From Mimachlamys varia (Eukaryota > Mollusca > Bivalvia > Pectinida > Pectinidae): a DNA stretch of 64,000 bases. Below, in pieces: positions 1-12,125 of this stretch. Each line of letters begins with the position of its first letter. Positions within the stretch are counted from its first letter, which is position 1. The DNA lies in assembly GCA_947623455.1 (NCBI GenBank), contig OX392527.1, forward strand, positions 53,922,401 to 53,986,400, written 5' to 3'. The notes below the pieces were generated by a model. It was not told the origin of the DNA. It made no database searches and saw only the letters and a list, made by a program, of their open reading frames with translations. Both the position numbers and the translations under genes were made by a program.

Positions 1-594
1 ACTTGTACAATTACAGACATTTCAAACAGCAATATTTCATACAATTTCGCAAACCAAGGTTGTACAACATGCTACTCTCCTTATCAAAAACAAAGTTAAC
101 TGATCACTTCTGAGCGGTCTACAAATACCTCGTAGTGTAGGATCCTTTAGCAGATTTTATGACTGGAAATCTATTGATGAATTATATTCTAGTCCCAATA
201 TTTTTTTTTCATGACTTTAACTGTTTTTTAAATGACGGTATTGTGTGGGGCCTATGCTATAAAACACACATTTCAAACTTTTAAAGATCATGTGACATCA
301 TTACATCTTCTAAAATGAAATGAAAACGGAAGAGTTGAATATTAAACTGATAGCCGAATATTTGTTACACTGTACTTACAATGTAGTTTGCTGTGAAACT
401 AGCTTCACATTCTGTTTGATGTTGTATTTGCATGGTCTTATTGTCTTGTACTTTTTTAATGGTATCTGTGTAATTCTTTTCTTTGTTCATTTTTTGCCCT
501 TAGTTTAATAATTTTTGTGTGTGTTTTGTTTATGGTTTTGTTGAAGCTTCGGTATTCTTTGATATTGACATAAAGAGTCTATTTAGGATGTGGA
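1..594. other. AT-rich flank, no gene recognised
   Basis: No exon-like or conserved coding sequence is visible. Positions 457-575 match a dispersed repeat that recurs elsewhere in the window (see the entry at 8877-9060). The short ORF at 320-508 has low-complexity hydrophobic composition and overlaps that repeat, so it is not called. Confidence 0.5.
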
Positions 595-621
595 TTACAG
601 CACTATTGAAAGCCAATATAG

Positions 622-3037
622 AGTTTGACAATGCAGTATAGCCAACAGCGTATGTGTTACAATACAGTATAGCGAACAGCGTATGTTTGACAATTCAGTA
701 TAGCCAACAGCGTGTGTTTGACAATACAGTATAGCCAACAGCGTATGATTGACAATACAGTATAGCCAACTGCGTATGTTTGACAATACAGTATAGCCAA
801 CAGCGTGTGTGTTACAATACAGTATAGCCAACAGCGTATGTTTGACAATACAGTATAGCCAACTGCGTATGTTTGACAATACAGTATAGCCAACAGCGTG
901 TGTTTGACAATACAGTATAGCCAACAGCGTGTGTTTGACAATACAGTATAGCCAACAGCGTGTGTTTGACAATTCAGTATAGCCAACAGCGTATGTGTTA
1001 CAATACAGTATAGCCAACAGCGTATGATTAACAATTCAGTATAGCCAACAGCGTGTGTTTGACAATACAGTATAGCCAACAGCGTGTGTTTGACAATACA
1101 GTATAGCCAACAGCGTGTGTTTGACAATACAGTATAGCCAACAGCGTGTGTTTGACAATACAGTATAGCCAACAGCGTATGTGTTACAATACAGTATAGC
1201 CAACAGCGTGTGTTTGACAATTCAGTATAGCCAACAGCGTATGTGTTACAATACAGTATAGCCAACAGCGTGTGTTTGACAATACAGTATAGCCAACAGC
1301 GTGTGTTTGACAATACAGTATAGCCAACAGCGTGTGTTTGACAATACAGTATAGCCAACAGCGTATGTGTTACAATACAGTATAGCCAACAGCGTGTGTT
1401 TGACAATACAGTATAGCCAACAGCGTGTGTTTGACAATACAGTATAGCCAACAGCGTGTGTTTGACAATACAGTATAGCCAACAGCGTATGTTTGACAAT
1501 ACAGTATAGCCAACAGCGTATGATTGACAATACAGTATAGCCAACAGCGTATGTGTTACAATACAGTATAGCCAACAGCGTGTGTTTGACAATACAGTAT
1601 AGCAAACAGCGTGTGTTTGACAATACAGTATAGCCAACAGCGTGTGTTTGACAATACAGTATAGCCAACAGCGTGTGTTTGACAATACAGTATAGCCAAC
1701 AGCGTGTGTTTGACAATACAGTATAGCCAACAGCGTATGTGTTACAATACAGTATAGCCAACAGCGTGTGTTTGACAATTCAGTATAGCCAACAGCGTGT
1801 GTTTGACAATACAGTATAGCCAACAGCGTATGTGTTACAATACAATATAGCCAACAGCGTGTGTTTGACAATTCAGTATAGCCAACAGCGTGTGTTTGAC
1901 AATACAGTATAGCCAACAGCGTGTGTTTGACAATACAGTATAGCCAACAGCGTATGTTTGACAATTCAGTATAGCCAACAGCGTGTGTTTGACAATACAG
2001 TATAGCCAACAGCGTGTGTTTGACAATTCAGTATAGCCAACAGCGTATGTGTTACAATACAGTATAGCCAACAGCGTATGTTTGACAATACAGTATAGCC
2101 AACTGCGTATGTTTGACAATACAGTATAGCCAACAGCGTGTGTTTGACAATACAGTATAGCCAACAGCGTGTGTTTGACAATACAGTATAACGAACAGCG
2201 TGTGTTTGACAATACAGTATAGCTAACAGCGTATGTTTGACAATACAGTATAGCCAACAGCGTGTGTTTGACAATACAGTATAGCCAACAGCGTGTGTTT
2301 GACAATACAGTATAGCCAACAGCGTGTGTTTGACAATACAGTATAGCCAACAGCGTGTGTTTGACAATACAGTATAGCCAACAGCGTATGTGTTACAATA
2401 CAGTATAGCCAACAGCGTGTGTTTGACAATTCAGTATAGCCAACAGCGTGTGTTTGACAATACAGTATAGCCAACAGTGTATGTTTTACAATACAGTATA
2501 GCCAACAGCGTGTGTTTGACAATTCAGTATAGCCAACAGCGTGTGTTTGACAATACAGTATAGCCAACAGCGTATGTGTTACAATACAGTATAGCCAACA
2601 GCGTATGTGTTACAATACAGTATAGCCAACAGCGTATGTTTGACAATACAGTATAGCCAACAGCGTATGTGTTACAATACAGTATAGCCAACAGCGTGTG
2701 TTTGACAATACAGTATAGCCAACTGCGTATGTTTGACAATACAGTATAGCCAACAGCGTGTGTTTGACAATACAGTATAGCCAACAGCGTATGTTTGACA
2801 ATACAGTATAGCCAACTGCGTATGTTTGACAATACAGTATAGCCAACAGCGTGTGTTTGACAATACAGTATAGCCAACAGCGTGTGTTTGACAATACAGT
2901 ATAGCCAACAGCGTGTGTTTGACAATACAGTATAGCCAACAGCGTGTGTTTGACAATACAGTATAGCCAACAGCGTGTGTTTGACAATACAGTATAGCTA
3001 ACAGCGTATGTTTGACAATGCAGTATAGCCAACAGCG
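622..3037. repeat. 31-bp minisatellite, about 78 copies
   Basis: The unit contains ACAGTATAGCCAACAGCG followed by a variable TGTG or TATG segment and TTTGACAAT or TGTTACAAT. Periodicity is 31 bp throughout with point variants only. Because 31 is not a multiple of 3 and the unit has no stop in the minus-strand frames, long overlapping minus-strand ORFs (up to 450 codons) appear; each is a cyclic reading of the same 31 bp. The array starts soon after a dispersed repeat copy (457-575). No coding function is inferred. Confidence 0.97.
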
Positions 3038-3049
3038 CATGCTCCCGCT

Positions 3050-3718
3050 AGGTATACTGGTGCCTTCTCTTGGTCATTAGATGGGCTTCTAAGTAATCAT
3101 GATTAATACCAAGTAATCGTGATTAATACAAAGTAATCGTGATTATAAGTTTGATATTAGATCGAAGATACCTTACTTCAAAATATAAAACGACTACTAG
3201 TATTCTGTTAGTGAGTTATTGTTTAGTGTAAGTGAAACTTTCAGCATGTTGTCCAAATAAAACAAAATTATGAAAGACAATTTTTATGGCATTCCATCAA
3301 AATGTATAGAATATTGTATGGGTAATATGCATTAATATTCTCTTATTCTTCTTCATGAAAAAGATGAAAATGTAAAGAAGGTGGCATTTTTAATAATTGG
3401 TTGTGTAATACCGGTATACATTGACGCACCTACATTTTGAATGGTGGACGCTAGAAAATGTAGATAAGCCAATATATGTTACACACCAATAAATGTCAAA
3501 CATACCACACTAATACTTCTATTTACATTTCCTGATGGAGACATATATAATAGTATTAGAGTTATAGCAAGTTTCAACAACCGAGTAAATCCACGGAGAG
3601 AACAGCAACCACTTGATTGTGGATCAGTGCGATCTCCAATGCTACAAGTATGACCTCATACGCATGTTGACGTCACAAAGTACCAATGTACATAAGGATT
3701 GAAAGTCATTTTCTCAAC
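3050..3718. other. Gene-free spacer
   Basis: AT-rich sequence without a recognisable gene. A short threefold repeat of AAGTAATCGTGATTAATA type lies at about 3092-3148. A perfect CRE-type palindrome TGACGTCA is at 3668-3675. Confidence 0.5.
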
Positions 3719-4604
3719 TTTCATTTAAGCAATGAATGTTTTAGCAAATGTTGTTACAGTCCTATAACACACATTGCTATTGATGACAAACTAAATAAAG
3801 CCCGGTAGGGCTTTATGTAAGTTTGTCAGCAATAGCAATGTGTGTTATCGGACTGTAACAATATTTGCTAAAATGTTCATTACTTATATTTACATTTTTA
3901 TAGAATAATTGTGCTTTATTTAGTTTCTTCGAACCGACTTTGAACAGCAAATCAAGTGAAGATAACAATGAAATCGATGACGTCACAATAGAGAATGATG
4001 ACGTCACAATGCCAACTGCTGTTATAGTCTGAGGCACTGGGTGTTATAGGCCTATGACAGCAACTGCCTCTTAGCATTGCGTCAATGGCAAATTACAGAG
4101 CAAATGTAAATATAGTGCTATGAAAGGTCAGCCGTTACATCCATATTGATTGAAGCAAGCTAGGGCTTCATGCTGATTATGGATGTAACGGCTGACCTTT
4201 CATTTTAGCAATGAATGTTTTAGCAAATGTTGTTACAGTCCTATAACACACATTGCTATTGATGACAAACTAAATAAAGCCCGGTAGGGCTTTATGTAAG
4301 TTTGTCATCAATAGCAATGTGTGTTATAGGACTGTAACAATATTTGCTAAAATGTTCATTACTTATATTTACATTTTTATAGAATAATTGTGCTTTATTT
4401 AGTTTCTTCGAACCGACTTTGAACAGCAAATCAAGTGAAGACAACAATGAAATCGATGACGTCACAATAGAGAATGATGACGTCACAATGCCAACTGCTG
4501 TTATAGTCTGAGGCACTGGGTGTTATAGGCCTATGACAGCAACTGCCTCTTAGCATTGCGTCAATGGCAAATTACAGAGCAAATGTAAATATAGCACTAT
4601 GAAA
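3719..4604. repeat. Tandem duplication (period 479 bp) with large palindromes
   Basis: Copy 1 (about 3719-4125) and copy 2 (about 4198-4604) are nearly identical at a fixed offset of 479 bp. Each begins with an imperfect palindrome of about 70-bp arms (left arm about 3731-3803, right arm about 3808-3882, and the same at +479). A separate perfect palindrome with 25-bp arms (4121-4145 and 4178-4202) sits at the junction of the copies. Each copy carries two perfect TGACGTCA sites (3978, 3999; 4457, 4478). The identical 74-codon minus-strand ORFs at 3813-4037 and 4292-4516 are part of the repeat and not recognised as a protein. The outer edges carry inverted GAAAGTCATTTT / AAAATGACTTTC sequences, which suggests a composite foldback or MITE-type element. 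Confidence 0.85.
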
Positions 4605-5198
4605 GTTAAAAAAATGACTTTCAATCCATATATTTACATTTTTACTATAGAACAATTGCTTAACGTGATTTATATTTTTTCAAATTAATAGTTTATTACC
4701 TGCGTATGTATACGTGTCGTCATTTAAACGACATGGGCGGAACAGCCCAGCTTGAATAAAATTGGCGTCAATGATAATAATTAGTCATTTGAGCGTTTGA
4801 CGCAAGGGCATTCTCCATGATATTCGAAGCGGCGCGACAAGACTCTCATTGAACAAGCTTGATCTATGACGTCGTAGTGAAACCACGTGCTACGTCTCGA
4901 GAACCATAGCTTTCATACTTTTATAAAAGGCTTTTTTGCTGGTAATGTTCATATAGTGGGTTGCAGCGCAAATGTAAATATAAATGTATGATATTACGTG
5001 ACGATAATATTAACTGGTAATGGAGCCAATCACGAGTTATCTCAAAAGTATGTTCTTAAGTACGTTTCTTAAATCGACCAGTACAGCTGACGAACTGCAC
5101 ATGATATTAATTAAACATTTACTATTGCATCGTCAGCAAATCTCTCAAGTGAATCAGAAAGATATATCATGCTTTTAAAAAAATCATCTCTGTCTGCT

Positions 5199-5355
5199 TA
5201 AGGATTAACTTTCTATTTTGTTTAGGTTATCGGGGGATAACTACAATGGAAAACGGGTAAATTCAATAACCGGCGAAGCCGGTTATGTATAATTTACCCG
5301 TTTTCCATTGTAGTTATCCCCCGATAACCAAAACAAAATAGAAAGTTAATCCTTA
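5199..5355. repeat. Near-perfect long palindrome (hairpin)
   Basis: The 65-bp arms 5199-5263 and 5291-5355 are reverse complements with one mismatch. The 27-bp centre itself contains the smaller inverted repeat AACCGGC-GAA-GCCGGTT. No gene is associated. Probably a foldback-type element or a palindromic MITE; it lies about 430 bp upstream of the GCNT-like exon. Confidence 0.9.
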
Positions 5356-5828
5356 TATTTACAGTATCTTTCTGTGAAATGTTCGTAACTCTTTTGTTCA
5401 TTATAGTCAAATCATCGGACACAGATTTCATTTCAAAACTTATAAACGTGGGAATGTTTCAATAAATGTAACAGCATGAAATTTGCAAGCTCCGCCTACG
5501 TTAATTGTTGGTGACGTCACAAAATTGTGTATCAAACTGTAGGATTTGCATAGCTCCGCCCACATGAATTGTTGTCGACGTAATAAAAAATTTGTCACGT
5601 GTTTTGACTACAGTTATGCAGAGATAATGATAGTCTGTTGAGTAATGGTTATCGAGTGAATGTCAGTATAGACTGTAAATATTTGGCCATATTTATAATC
5701 AGGTTGAAAATACTTTAATTCGCCAAGGCAGCATGGTTTTTATTTTTAAATCATTAAAATGACATTTTCGTTTGTTATAGGTACGATTCAAGCAAGACGA
5801 GCCTACCAGATGAAGGAGCGACAGAAAA

Positions 5829-6882
5829 ATGTGGAAAAGGCGGAAATTAAAAATCATAAGCTTGCTGATCAGTTTTGGCTTAATATTAACATTTTGGATT
5901 CAAAACAATGCTGTCATTGATAACGGCTTACGAACACCATATCTGCTTCGAAATTTTTCTTCATCGAATGAATTCCCGTCAGTGCATGTTAATAGAAAGA
6001 GTCTGCATGGACCGCAACGGCAGGTATTTAATGTAGAATGTGCCAAAATAATAGAAGGAGATAAGTCTGAAATCAATAAAGCAAAACAGATAGGTGTGAC
6101 AGATGTAAAAAATGTAACCCTAGCTGATCGTGTGTACATAGAAATGACAAAAGATTGTGCCAAATTCAAACGTGATAGAGGTTATATGGGCATTGAAACT
6201 GTTTCATACGAGGAGAGGAATTTCCCTGTCGCCTTCAGCATTCTTCTTTATAAGGACGTAGGACAGACCGAGCGATTGTTACGAGCCATTTATAGACCCC
6301 ACAATATATACTGCTTACACGTAGATTTAAGTGCCAAACATGTAGTTCATGAAGCTGTCAGATCAATAGTGAAATGCTTCGACAACATCTTCATCAGTTC
6401 AAAACTGGAGGACGTCATATATGAAGGTATATCGAGACTGAGGGCAGACCTGAACTGTATGAGGGACTTGCTGGCTGCAAAAGTACAATGGAAATATTTC
6501 ATAAATTTACCAAGTCAACAGTTTCCGCTGAAAACAAACAGAGAACTGGTAAAAATACTTCGCTTATATAATGGTGCTAATGATATCGAAGGTATTACAA
6601 AACCCGGCCGGATGATGACTGCAAGGTATAGAACAAAGTTTGTTGTTGTTGGCAAAACACTTCGCAACACAGGTAAGAAGAAGGAGAATCCGCCACACAA
6701 CATTTCTGTGGTAAAAGGAAGTGCTTATGGAATATTTAGCAGAAAGTTCGTGGACTTCATATTAAACAATCAAACATCGAAGGACCTATTGGTCTGGTTG
6801 GAGGAGGTGAAGAGCCCGGATGAATATTACTGGGCGACCCTTCACCACGACAAGAGTGTCCGAGCCCCTGGTGGCTACACGG
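5829..6882 (+). CDS. GCNT: GCNT-like, coding exon 1
   Basis: The exon opens after an acceptor TTTGTTATAG ending at 5780. 5781-5828 is 5' UTR and ATG is at 5829. It encodes residues 1-351 plus one base, and ends before GTAAGT at 6883 (phase 1). Reading through the donor gives a 393-codon ORF whose tail (a CT-rich run at about 6920) has no family similarity, so the donor is preferred. It contains the membrane anchor, the nucleotide-sugar-binding region and the catalytic SPDE motif. Confidence 0.92.
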
Positions 6883-9800
6883 GTAAGTACAATGAAAAAT
6901 CCAAAGTACACACCCAATGTTACTCTCTCTCTCTCTCTTTAATTCTAAAATCGATTTATTTTCGAGAGACGAATAATTCTGATATGCTGCAAATAATGAC
7001 TGGGGCATAATTAAACAAGGATGATAAAGTGTATGGTATTCCTTTCAAAGCATAGATAAATTGGCAGGCCAGTCTATTGATTTTGAAGAGCATTCCGTTG
7101 GGACTTGTAATTTAAAGATCTGTAAATGTCCGTGTCCTATTAAAAGTCTGGCATTGAACAAAAACATTGTATTGGTAGAAAATGCGTCAACATTGTGATA
7201 ATACAGTAAACCACTTATATTTCGCGTGGGTTTTATTTTCACCTTTATACGCGAGGAATTTCGATCGCGAATCCAAATCTTTCGTATATACATCATTGTA
7301 TTTATTCGAAAATATTAACTCTGGATGGCGTTCTTGTTGGTCCGTCGTTATCACAACTTGTTTTATAGACACTTTCGTTGATTTCATATATACCATATCA
7401 TATAATGACAAATCTGTCAACTAATATAATTCCTTAAAACTTTATAACTTTGTACTTTTCAACTGCATCCTTGTAATACTGACAGTAGAACCTAAAAAAA
7501 TAGCGTCATTCATAGGTCAGTTCATAGGCCAGAGGTCGGGGGGTCAAACATGCGTGCCATAATAAGAAAAGTGGATTTACAAGTGTTTATTACATGCAAA
7601 TAATTCATTGTATTGTATAACAAATAGGCAGTAGGGAAACCGTCAATGACGTGATCCCTGGGACGGCTACCGTATACTAATTATAAGTATAAACACATGT
7701 CTATACGTAACGTCGGACCAATCGAAGTCCTGTCATCTTTTAGGCAGTGTGAATCAATCGTGAGTTGTTTTAGTGTCTTTGGTGCGTGACCGTTCGTAAG
7801 ATTCTATACGCGTACACTCAACACGTTCCGTTAAAGTTACATTAATCTCGTGAACATAATGACGTCAAATACGAATCTATCGGTTACAATATATAGTGAT
7901 TATACAGTTGTGGTATCGCACAACGCACCATAAACTGCGTGCGTGGATCGTGCATACATCGTACACACATCGTTCGCCGATGGTGCGCACAACTGGGCGA
8001 TCTAAAGATCGAGAGTTATGTGTTCGATTAGAATCGCACACACGCACGATTTGGTACAGTTGGTCGATACATATTACAGAATGAAAAACATATGGAACCC
8101 TCTTGTACAAAAACTATTTAAATTCGCATCATATTTAATGGGACTATGTCAATTTATTAATATACAGTAAACGGTATTACTGTTACCATGATACAGCCAG
8201 GTGTGGGTTTAGCTCCCAGGTAACATAATAGGCAAATAACATGCCAGAGTTTTACCTGTTCTGTGTGCGGCGATACGCTACGACAGCCATTAACGAGCGA
8301 GACCGTTATTAAAACAAACTGGACTCTTATAATTAGTTATTTGAAAACCCCCACCCCTCCCCACCACTTAGCCTGTGTTTTCACACCTAGGAGAGTGTTG
8401 TAAGGGCCCCGGGCCAGAGACATCTACATATATTGTCCATGTACAGGTGCAGTGTATAACTTGGTAAAAACTGGCAATATTCACTTGAATGAGAACTACT
8501 TGGCAATATGTGTTGAAAGTTTACATGTGTCTATTTGATTTGTTTCAAAAACTACAGAAAGACTATTACTAATTTTAAGAAATATATAGATAGAACTATC
8601 AGCTAATGTAAAAAATTAAAATATAGAATTATGTTTAAAACAACTAGCGCGAAACCGTATATATTGTTAAACCGTTTCTAAATTTACATCAACCACGATT
8701 GTCATCGCACAATGATAGTTTATCGTGCGCCCACTTATGCGTTAGAAATAATCGCCCAGGATCGGATCGTTCGCACATCGTGCATACATCGTTCGCCCAT
8801 CGTGCGCCCATCATTGACAATGATGACTCGGTTATCATTTTGAGAGCTTGATGTTGACTTGGATGTGACAAAGATTTACATGACGGGTGTCGTCGATGAA
8901 GCAGAAGACGCTTACTCCTCCGGAACACCTGGTCTTATTCTATTGTACTTTTAAAAGAGTCCCCATGTAAATCTTTCCTTGTTCATATTTTGCCCATAGT
9001 TTCATCGATTTTGAGTTTGGATTATGATTTTGTTAACGCTTCGGTATTCTCTTATTTATTTTGCGAATATGAGGTAAATTCGCGAGTCTCTTCACTAATT
9101 ACATCTTGTTAGTGTGGGTTTAAGGGTACCTCTTCACTAATTACATCTTGTTAGTGTGGGTTTAAGGGTACCTCTTCACTAATTACATCTTGTTAGTGTG
9201 GGTTTAAGGGTACCTCTTCACTAATTACATCTTGTTAGTGTGGGTTTAAGGGTACCTCTTCACTAATTACGGACATCTTGTTACAAATGTAGTGTGGGTT
9301 AAAGGGTACCTCTTCACTTATTACGGACATCTTGTTAGTGAGGAATTAAGGGTACCTCTTCACTAATTACGGACATCTTGTTAGTGAGGAGTTAAGGGTA
9401 CCTCTTCACTTATTACGGACATCTTGTTAGTGTGGGTTAAAGGGTACCTCTTCACTTATTACGGACATCTTGTTAGTGAGGAGTTAAGGGTACCTCTTCA
9501 CTTATTACGGACATCTTGTTAGTGAGGAGTTAAGGGTACCTCTTCACTTATTACAGACATCTTGTTAGTTAGGAGTTAAGGGTACCTCTTCACTAATTAC
9601 GGACATCTTGTTAGTGTGGGTTAAAGGGTACCTCTCCACTTTTCACGGACATCTTGTTAGTGAGGAGTTAAGGGTACCTTTTCACTAATTACGGACATTT
9701 TGTTAGTGTGGGTTAAAGGGTACCTCTTCACTTATTACGGACATCTTGTTAGTGAGGAGTTAAGGGTACCTCTTCACTTATTACGGACATCTTGTTAGTG

Positions 9801-12125
9801 AGGAGTTAAGGGTACCTCTTCACTTATTACGGACATCTTGTTAGTGAGGAGTTAAGGGTACCTCTTCACTAATTACGGACATCTTGTTAGTGTGGGTTTA
9901 AGGGTACCTCTTCACTAATTACGGACATCTTGTTAGTGAGGAGTTAAGGGTACCTCTTCACTAATTACGGACATCTTGTTAGTGTGGAGTTAAGGGTACC
10001 TCTTCACTAATTACGGACATCTTGTTAGTGTGGGTTTAAGGGTACCTTTTCACTAATTACGGACATCTTGTTAGTGTGGGTTTAAGGGTACCTCTTCACT
10101 AATTACGGACATCTTGTTAGTGAGGAGTTAAGGGTACCTCTTCACTAATTACGGACATCTTGTTAGTGAGGAGTTAAGGGTACCTTTTCACTAATTACGG
10201 ACATCTTGTTAGTGAGGAGTTAAGGGTACCTTTTCACTTATTACGGACATCTTGTTAGTGAGGAGTTAAGGGTACCTTTTCACTTATTACGGACATCTTG
10301 TTAGTGAGGAGTTAAGGGTACCTTTTCACTAATTACGGACATTTTGTTAGTGTGGGTTAAAGCGTACCTCTTCACTTATTACGGACATCTTGTTAGTGTG
10401 GGTTTAAGGTATTAACAGATATTTTCTAAGAGTGAATAACTGCATTCGAAGCTTATTATCCCTGGGTTTGTTATTTATTGATATTTGAAATATTTCATTC
10501 CGAAAAATTACCTCTAAGCATTTTCTTTCATAACATGATGCAGTCTATTGAACATAATAAACACACATTTGATTCTACTTCATCCTATTGCCACAGGGAT
10601 ACGTGAAAACATATGCATACATGTTGGCTACATTCACTGTTGCTAAAACATTTGTTGCTTAAAAAATGCGTTGGTTCAGTTCTCAAATACAATTTCATAA
10701 GTCATAGATAATACGTAATCTGATCATTCCATGTATGTAGCTCCAATATATGGAATCATAGAGATTGCTTTATAAGGTCAAATATCATTACTTTATAAGA
10801 TCAAATTTCATTTCAAATTTAAGAACTAATACTCTCATTATATGACCTTATTGCAAATATCAGAGTTTGAATTAGGATAAAAAAGTATGCTTCCTTGTTT
10901 ATTGCATAGACTCGTCGTCTGCTGGAAAACCGGATTTTCGGTAGTGAAGTGGACGTAAACCTACTTAAATAACTACTTATTATATAAATAACTACTTAAG
11001 TGGCATATTTCTGTGAAATGAACAATATTTACCAGCACAATATTTTATGTTAAGGCAACGGGTCTACACCCACTGGCCTCAGTCTCATGAACGTTTCTTT
11101 ACTAAAGAAACTTCCTTAATCTTATACTTAATAGGAAAGCATAACAGAAATTAAGGGGAACTTACTTCTCTTAAACTTCCCATTTAGCTAGAGAACGTTC
11201 AGGAAATTGTAACCTTACTTTGTAGACTAGTATACAACCTGTAAAAAACACATAACAGTTTGTATGAGATAATATAAAAGGAAAAAATATCAGAGAATAC
11301 CAAAGCGTCAACAAAACCATAATCCGAACTCAAAATCGATTAAACTAGAGGCAAAATAGGAACAAAAGAAAGATTTACATGGAAACTCTCGTAAAAGCAC
11401 AAGAGAATAAGACCTGGGCCCATATTCATGAAACCGTTCTCGTGCTCAAGCATGGATTCTGTGCTCAAGCCCGATTTCCTGAAACTCATCTTATTCATAT
11501 CAACCATCAAAAAGTCAATAGTAAATATCAAAAACAATGTTCGGCTTCATGGATCCTCACTTTTTTTAACAAAACTTTGACAAAATCAGAATTTTAAAAT
11601 AAACTATAGCCGTTGTAAGAAATGAGGTTTGAGCACAAAATCCTTGCTTGAGCATGAGAACGGTTTCATGAATACGGGCCCTGGTGTTCTGAAAGAGTTG
11701 GCGTCTTCTGCTTCATCGACGACACCCGCTATGTAGATAAAAATCCCAAACTCTTTCTCTTTCCATAGAACTTGGAGGTTATCTGAAAAAAAAATTCTCT
11801 TTTTGACGATATGGTATATATTTGCTTCATTTGTCTTGCAGGAGTTCCGGATAAGAAGCCTTGGCTAGCTACCTACGCTATCTGGGGCGGTGCTGGGGTT
11901 TGTCACGGACGGTTCGTGAGGGGCGTTTGTGTGTATGGTGCTGGTGATCTCCAGGAACTTGTTTCACGCAAGGAAATGTTTGCCAATAAATTTTACTACG
12001 ACTTCCAACCCATGGCGCTTGCCTGTATGGAAGAGTGGCTACGGAATAAAACCTACTCCGGACTACCGTTTGAGACGTACTTCTATAAAAACTTACCGTT
12101 TCTCGGGCGTGATGAAAAGACGTAA
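5829..12125 (+). CDS. GCNT: GCNT-like core-2 beta-1,6-N-acetylglucosaminyltransferase (gene span, two coding exons)
   Basis: Predicted type II Golgi glycosyltransferase of CAZy family GT14 that transfers GlcNAc in beta-1,6 linkage onto galactosyl/GalNAc O-glycan cores. Coding is 5829-6882 joined to 11842-12125, giving 445 aa, the usual family length. Residues 1-7 are basic, followed by a transmembrane anchor at about 8-25. Family blocks seen: IYCLHVD (about 160-166), FINLPSQQFPLKTN (about 224-237), GSAYGIFSRKFVDFIL (about 297-312), and SPDEYYW (329-335) with the expected catalytic Glu at 332. Exon 2 has RFVRGVCVYGAGDL and a tail with MALACMEEWL. The spliced protein has eight cysteines, consistent with the four family disulfides, and several NXS/T sites. 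The start was chosen because it begins the anchor; the splice acceptor at 5780 shows that at least one 5' UTR exon lies upstream. Known for the family: core-2/I branching. The exact paralogue and acceptor are uncertain. Confidence 0.92.
8877..9060 (+). repeat. Dispersed repeat family A, plus-strand copy
   Basis: Marked by GTGTCGTCGATGAAGCAGAA, then GGAACACCTGGTCTTATTCT, then a segment ending TTTTGTTAACGCTTCGGTAT. Related copies occur at 457-575 (+, partial), 11285-11416 plus 11681-11735 (-, split by a MITE), 13165-13228 (+, cut by a Helitron2-like element) and 17095-17262 (-). No coding capacity is seen; class unknown. Confidence 0.75.
9088..10409. repeat. 46-bp minisatellite, about 29 copies
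   Basis: The unit has CTCTTCACTAATTACGGACA, then TCTTGTTAGTGAGGAGTTAA, then GGGTAC. The first four copies are 42-43 bp because they lack the GGAC segment, and one has a small insertion. Variants GTGTGGGTTTAA and GTGAGGAGTTAA alternate along the array. It lies wholly inside the GCNT-like intron and begins about 30 bp after a dispersed repeat A copy. It shows no similarity to either splice site of that intron. Confidence 0.97.
11417..11680. mobile_element. Harbinger-like MITE inside a dispersed repeat
   Basis: A 264-bp element with inverted terminal repeats of about 37 bp, beginning GGCCCATATTCATGAAACCG and ending with the complement (one or two mismatches). It is flanked by a 3-bp direct repeat CTG (11414-11416 and 11681-11683). 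It splits a minus-strand copy of dispersed repeat A; the uninterrupted sequence is visible in the copy at 17095-17262. The 3-bp target duplication and GGCCC-type termini suggest PIF/Harbinger, which is an inference. The internal ORFs are too short to code a transposase. Confidence 0.75.
11842..12125 (+). CDS. GCNT: GCNT-like, coding exon 2 (C-terminal)
   Basis: Begins after TTGTCTTGCAG (11841) in phase 1, so its first codon is completed as Gly. It encodes GVPDKKPWLATYAIWG and the conserved block FVRGVCVYGAGDL, then a helical tail ending in GRDEKT and TAA at 12123-12125. It matches the C-terminal third of GT14 enzymes, including the last three conserved cysteines. The next 500 bp are AT-rich 3' UTR-like sequence; ATTAAA at about 12352 could be a polyadenylation signal, but this is unproven. 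Confidence 0.92.

Larger units (their letters stand above)
6883..11841 (+). other. GCNT-like intron (4.96 kb) and its contents
   Basis: A phase-1 GT-AG intron from GTAAGT (6883) to TTGTCTTGCAG (11841). From 6883 to about 8870 it is mostly unique AT-rich DNA. A stretch near 7197-7280 (a TTTCGCG/TCGCGA-rich segment) and two blocks near 7930-8060 and 8690-8815 rich in CGTTCGCCCATCGTGCG-type words look like dispersed repeats, but no termini are clear. Then come a dispersed repeat (8877-9060), the 46-bp minisatellite (9088-10409), unique DNA (10410-11280), and a dispersed repeat interrupted by a MITE (11285-11735). Confidence 0.8.

Noticed and set aside
657..2009. 450-codon minus-strand ORF in the 31-bp array
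   Set aside because: It is a cyclic three-frame reading of a stop-free 31-bp unit; adjacent frames are equally open, and there is no start context, exon structure or non-repeat sequence.
3813..4516. Two identical 74-codon minus-strand ORFs
   Set aside because: They are part of the 479-bp duplicated palindromic element, cross the palindrome arm and resemble no protein.
6883..7010. Extension of GCNT-like exon 1 to the stop at 7010
   Set aside because: GTAAGT at 6883 joins in phase to exon 2, which supplies the conserved C-terminus; the extension runs into a CT repeat without family similarity.
9088..10409. CRISPR-like regular array
   Set aside because: The repeats are contiguous with no unique spacers, in a eukaryotic intron; the same applies to all other arrays here.
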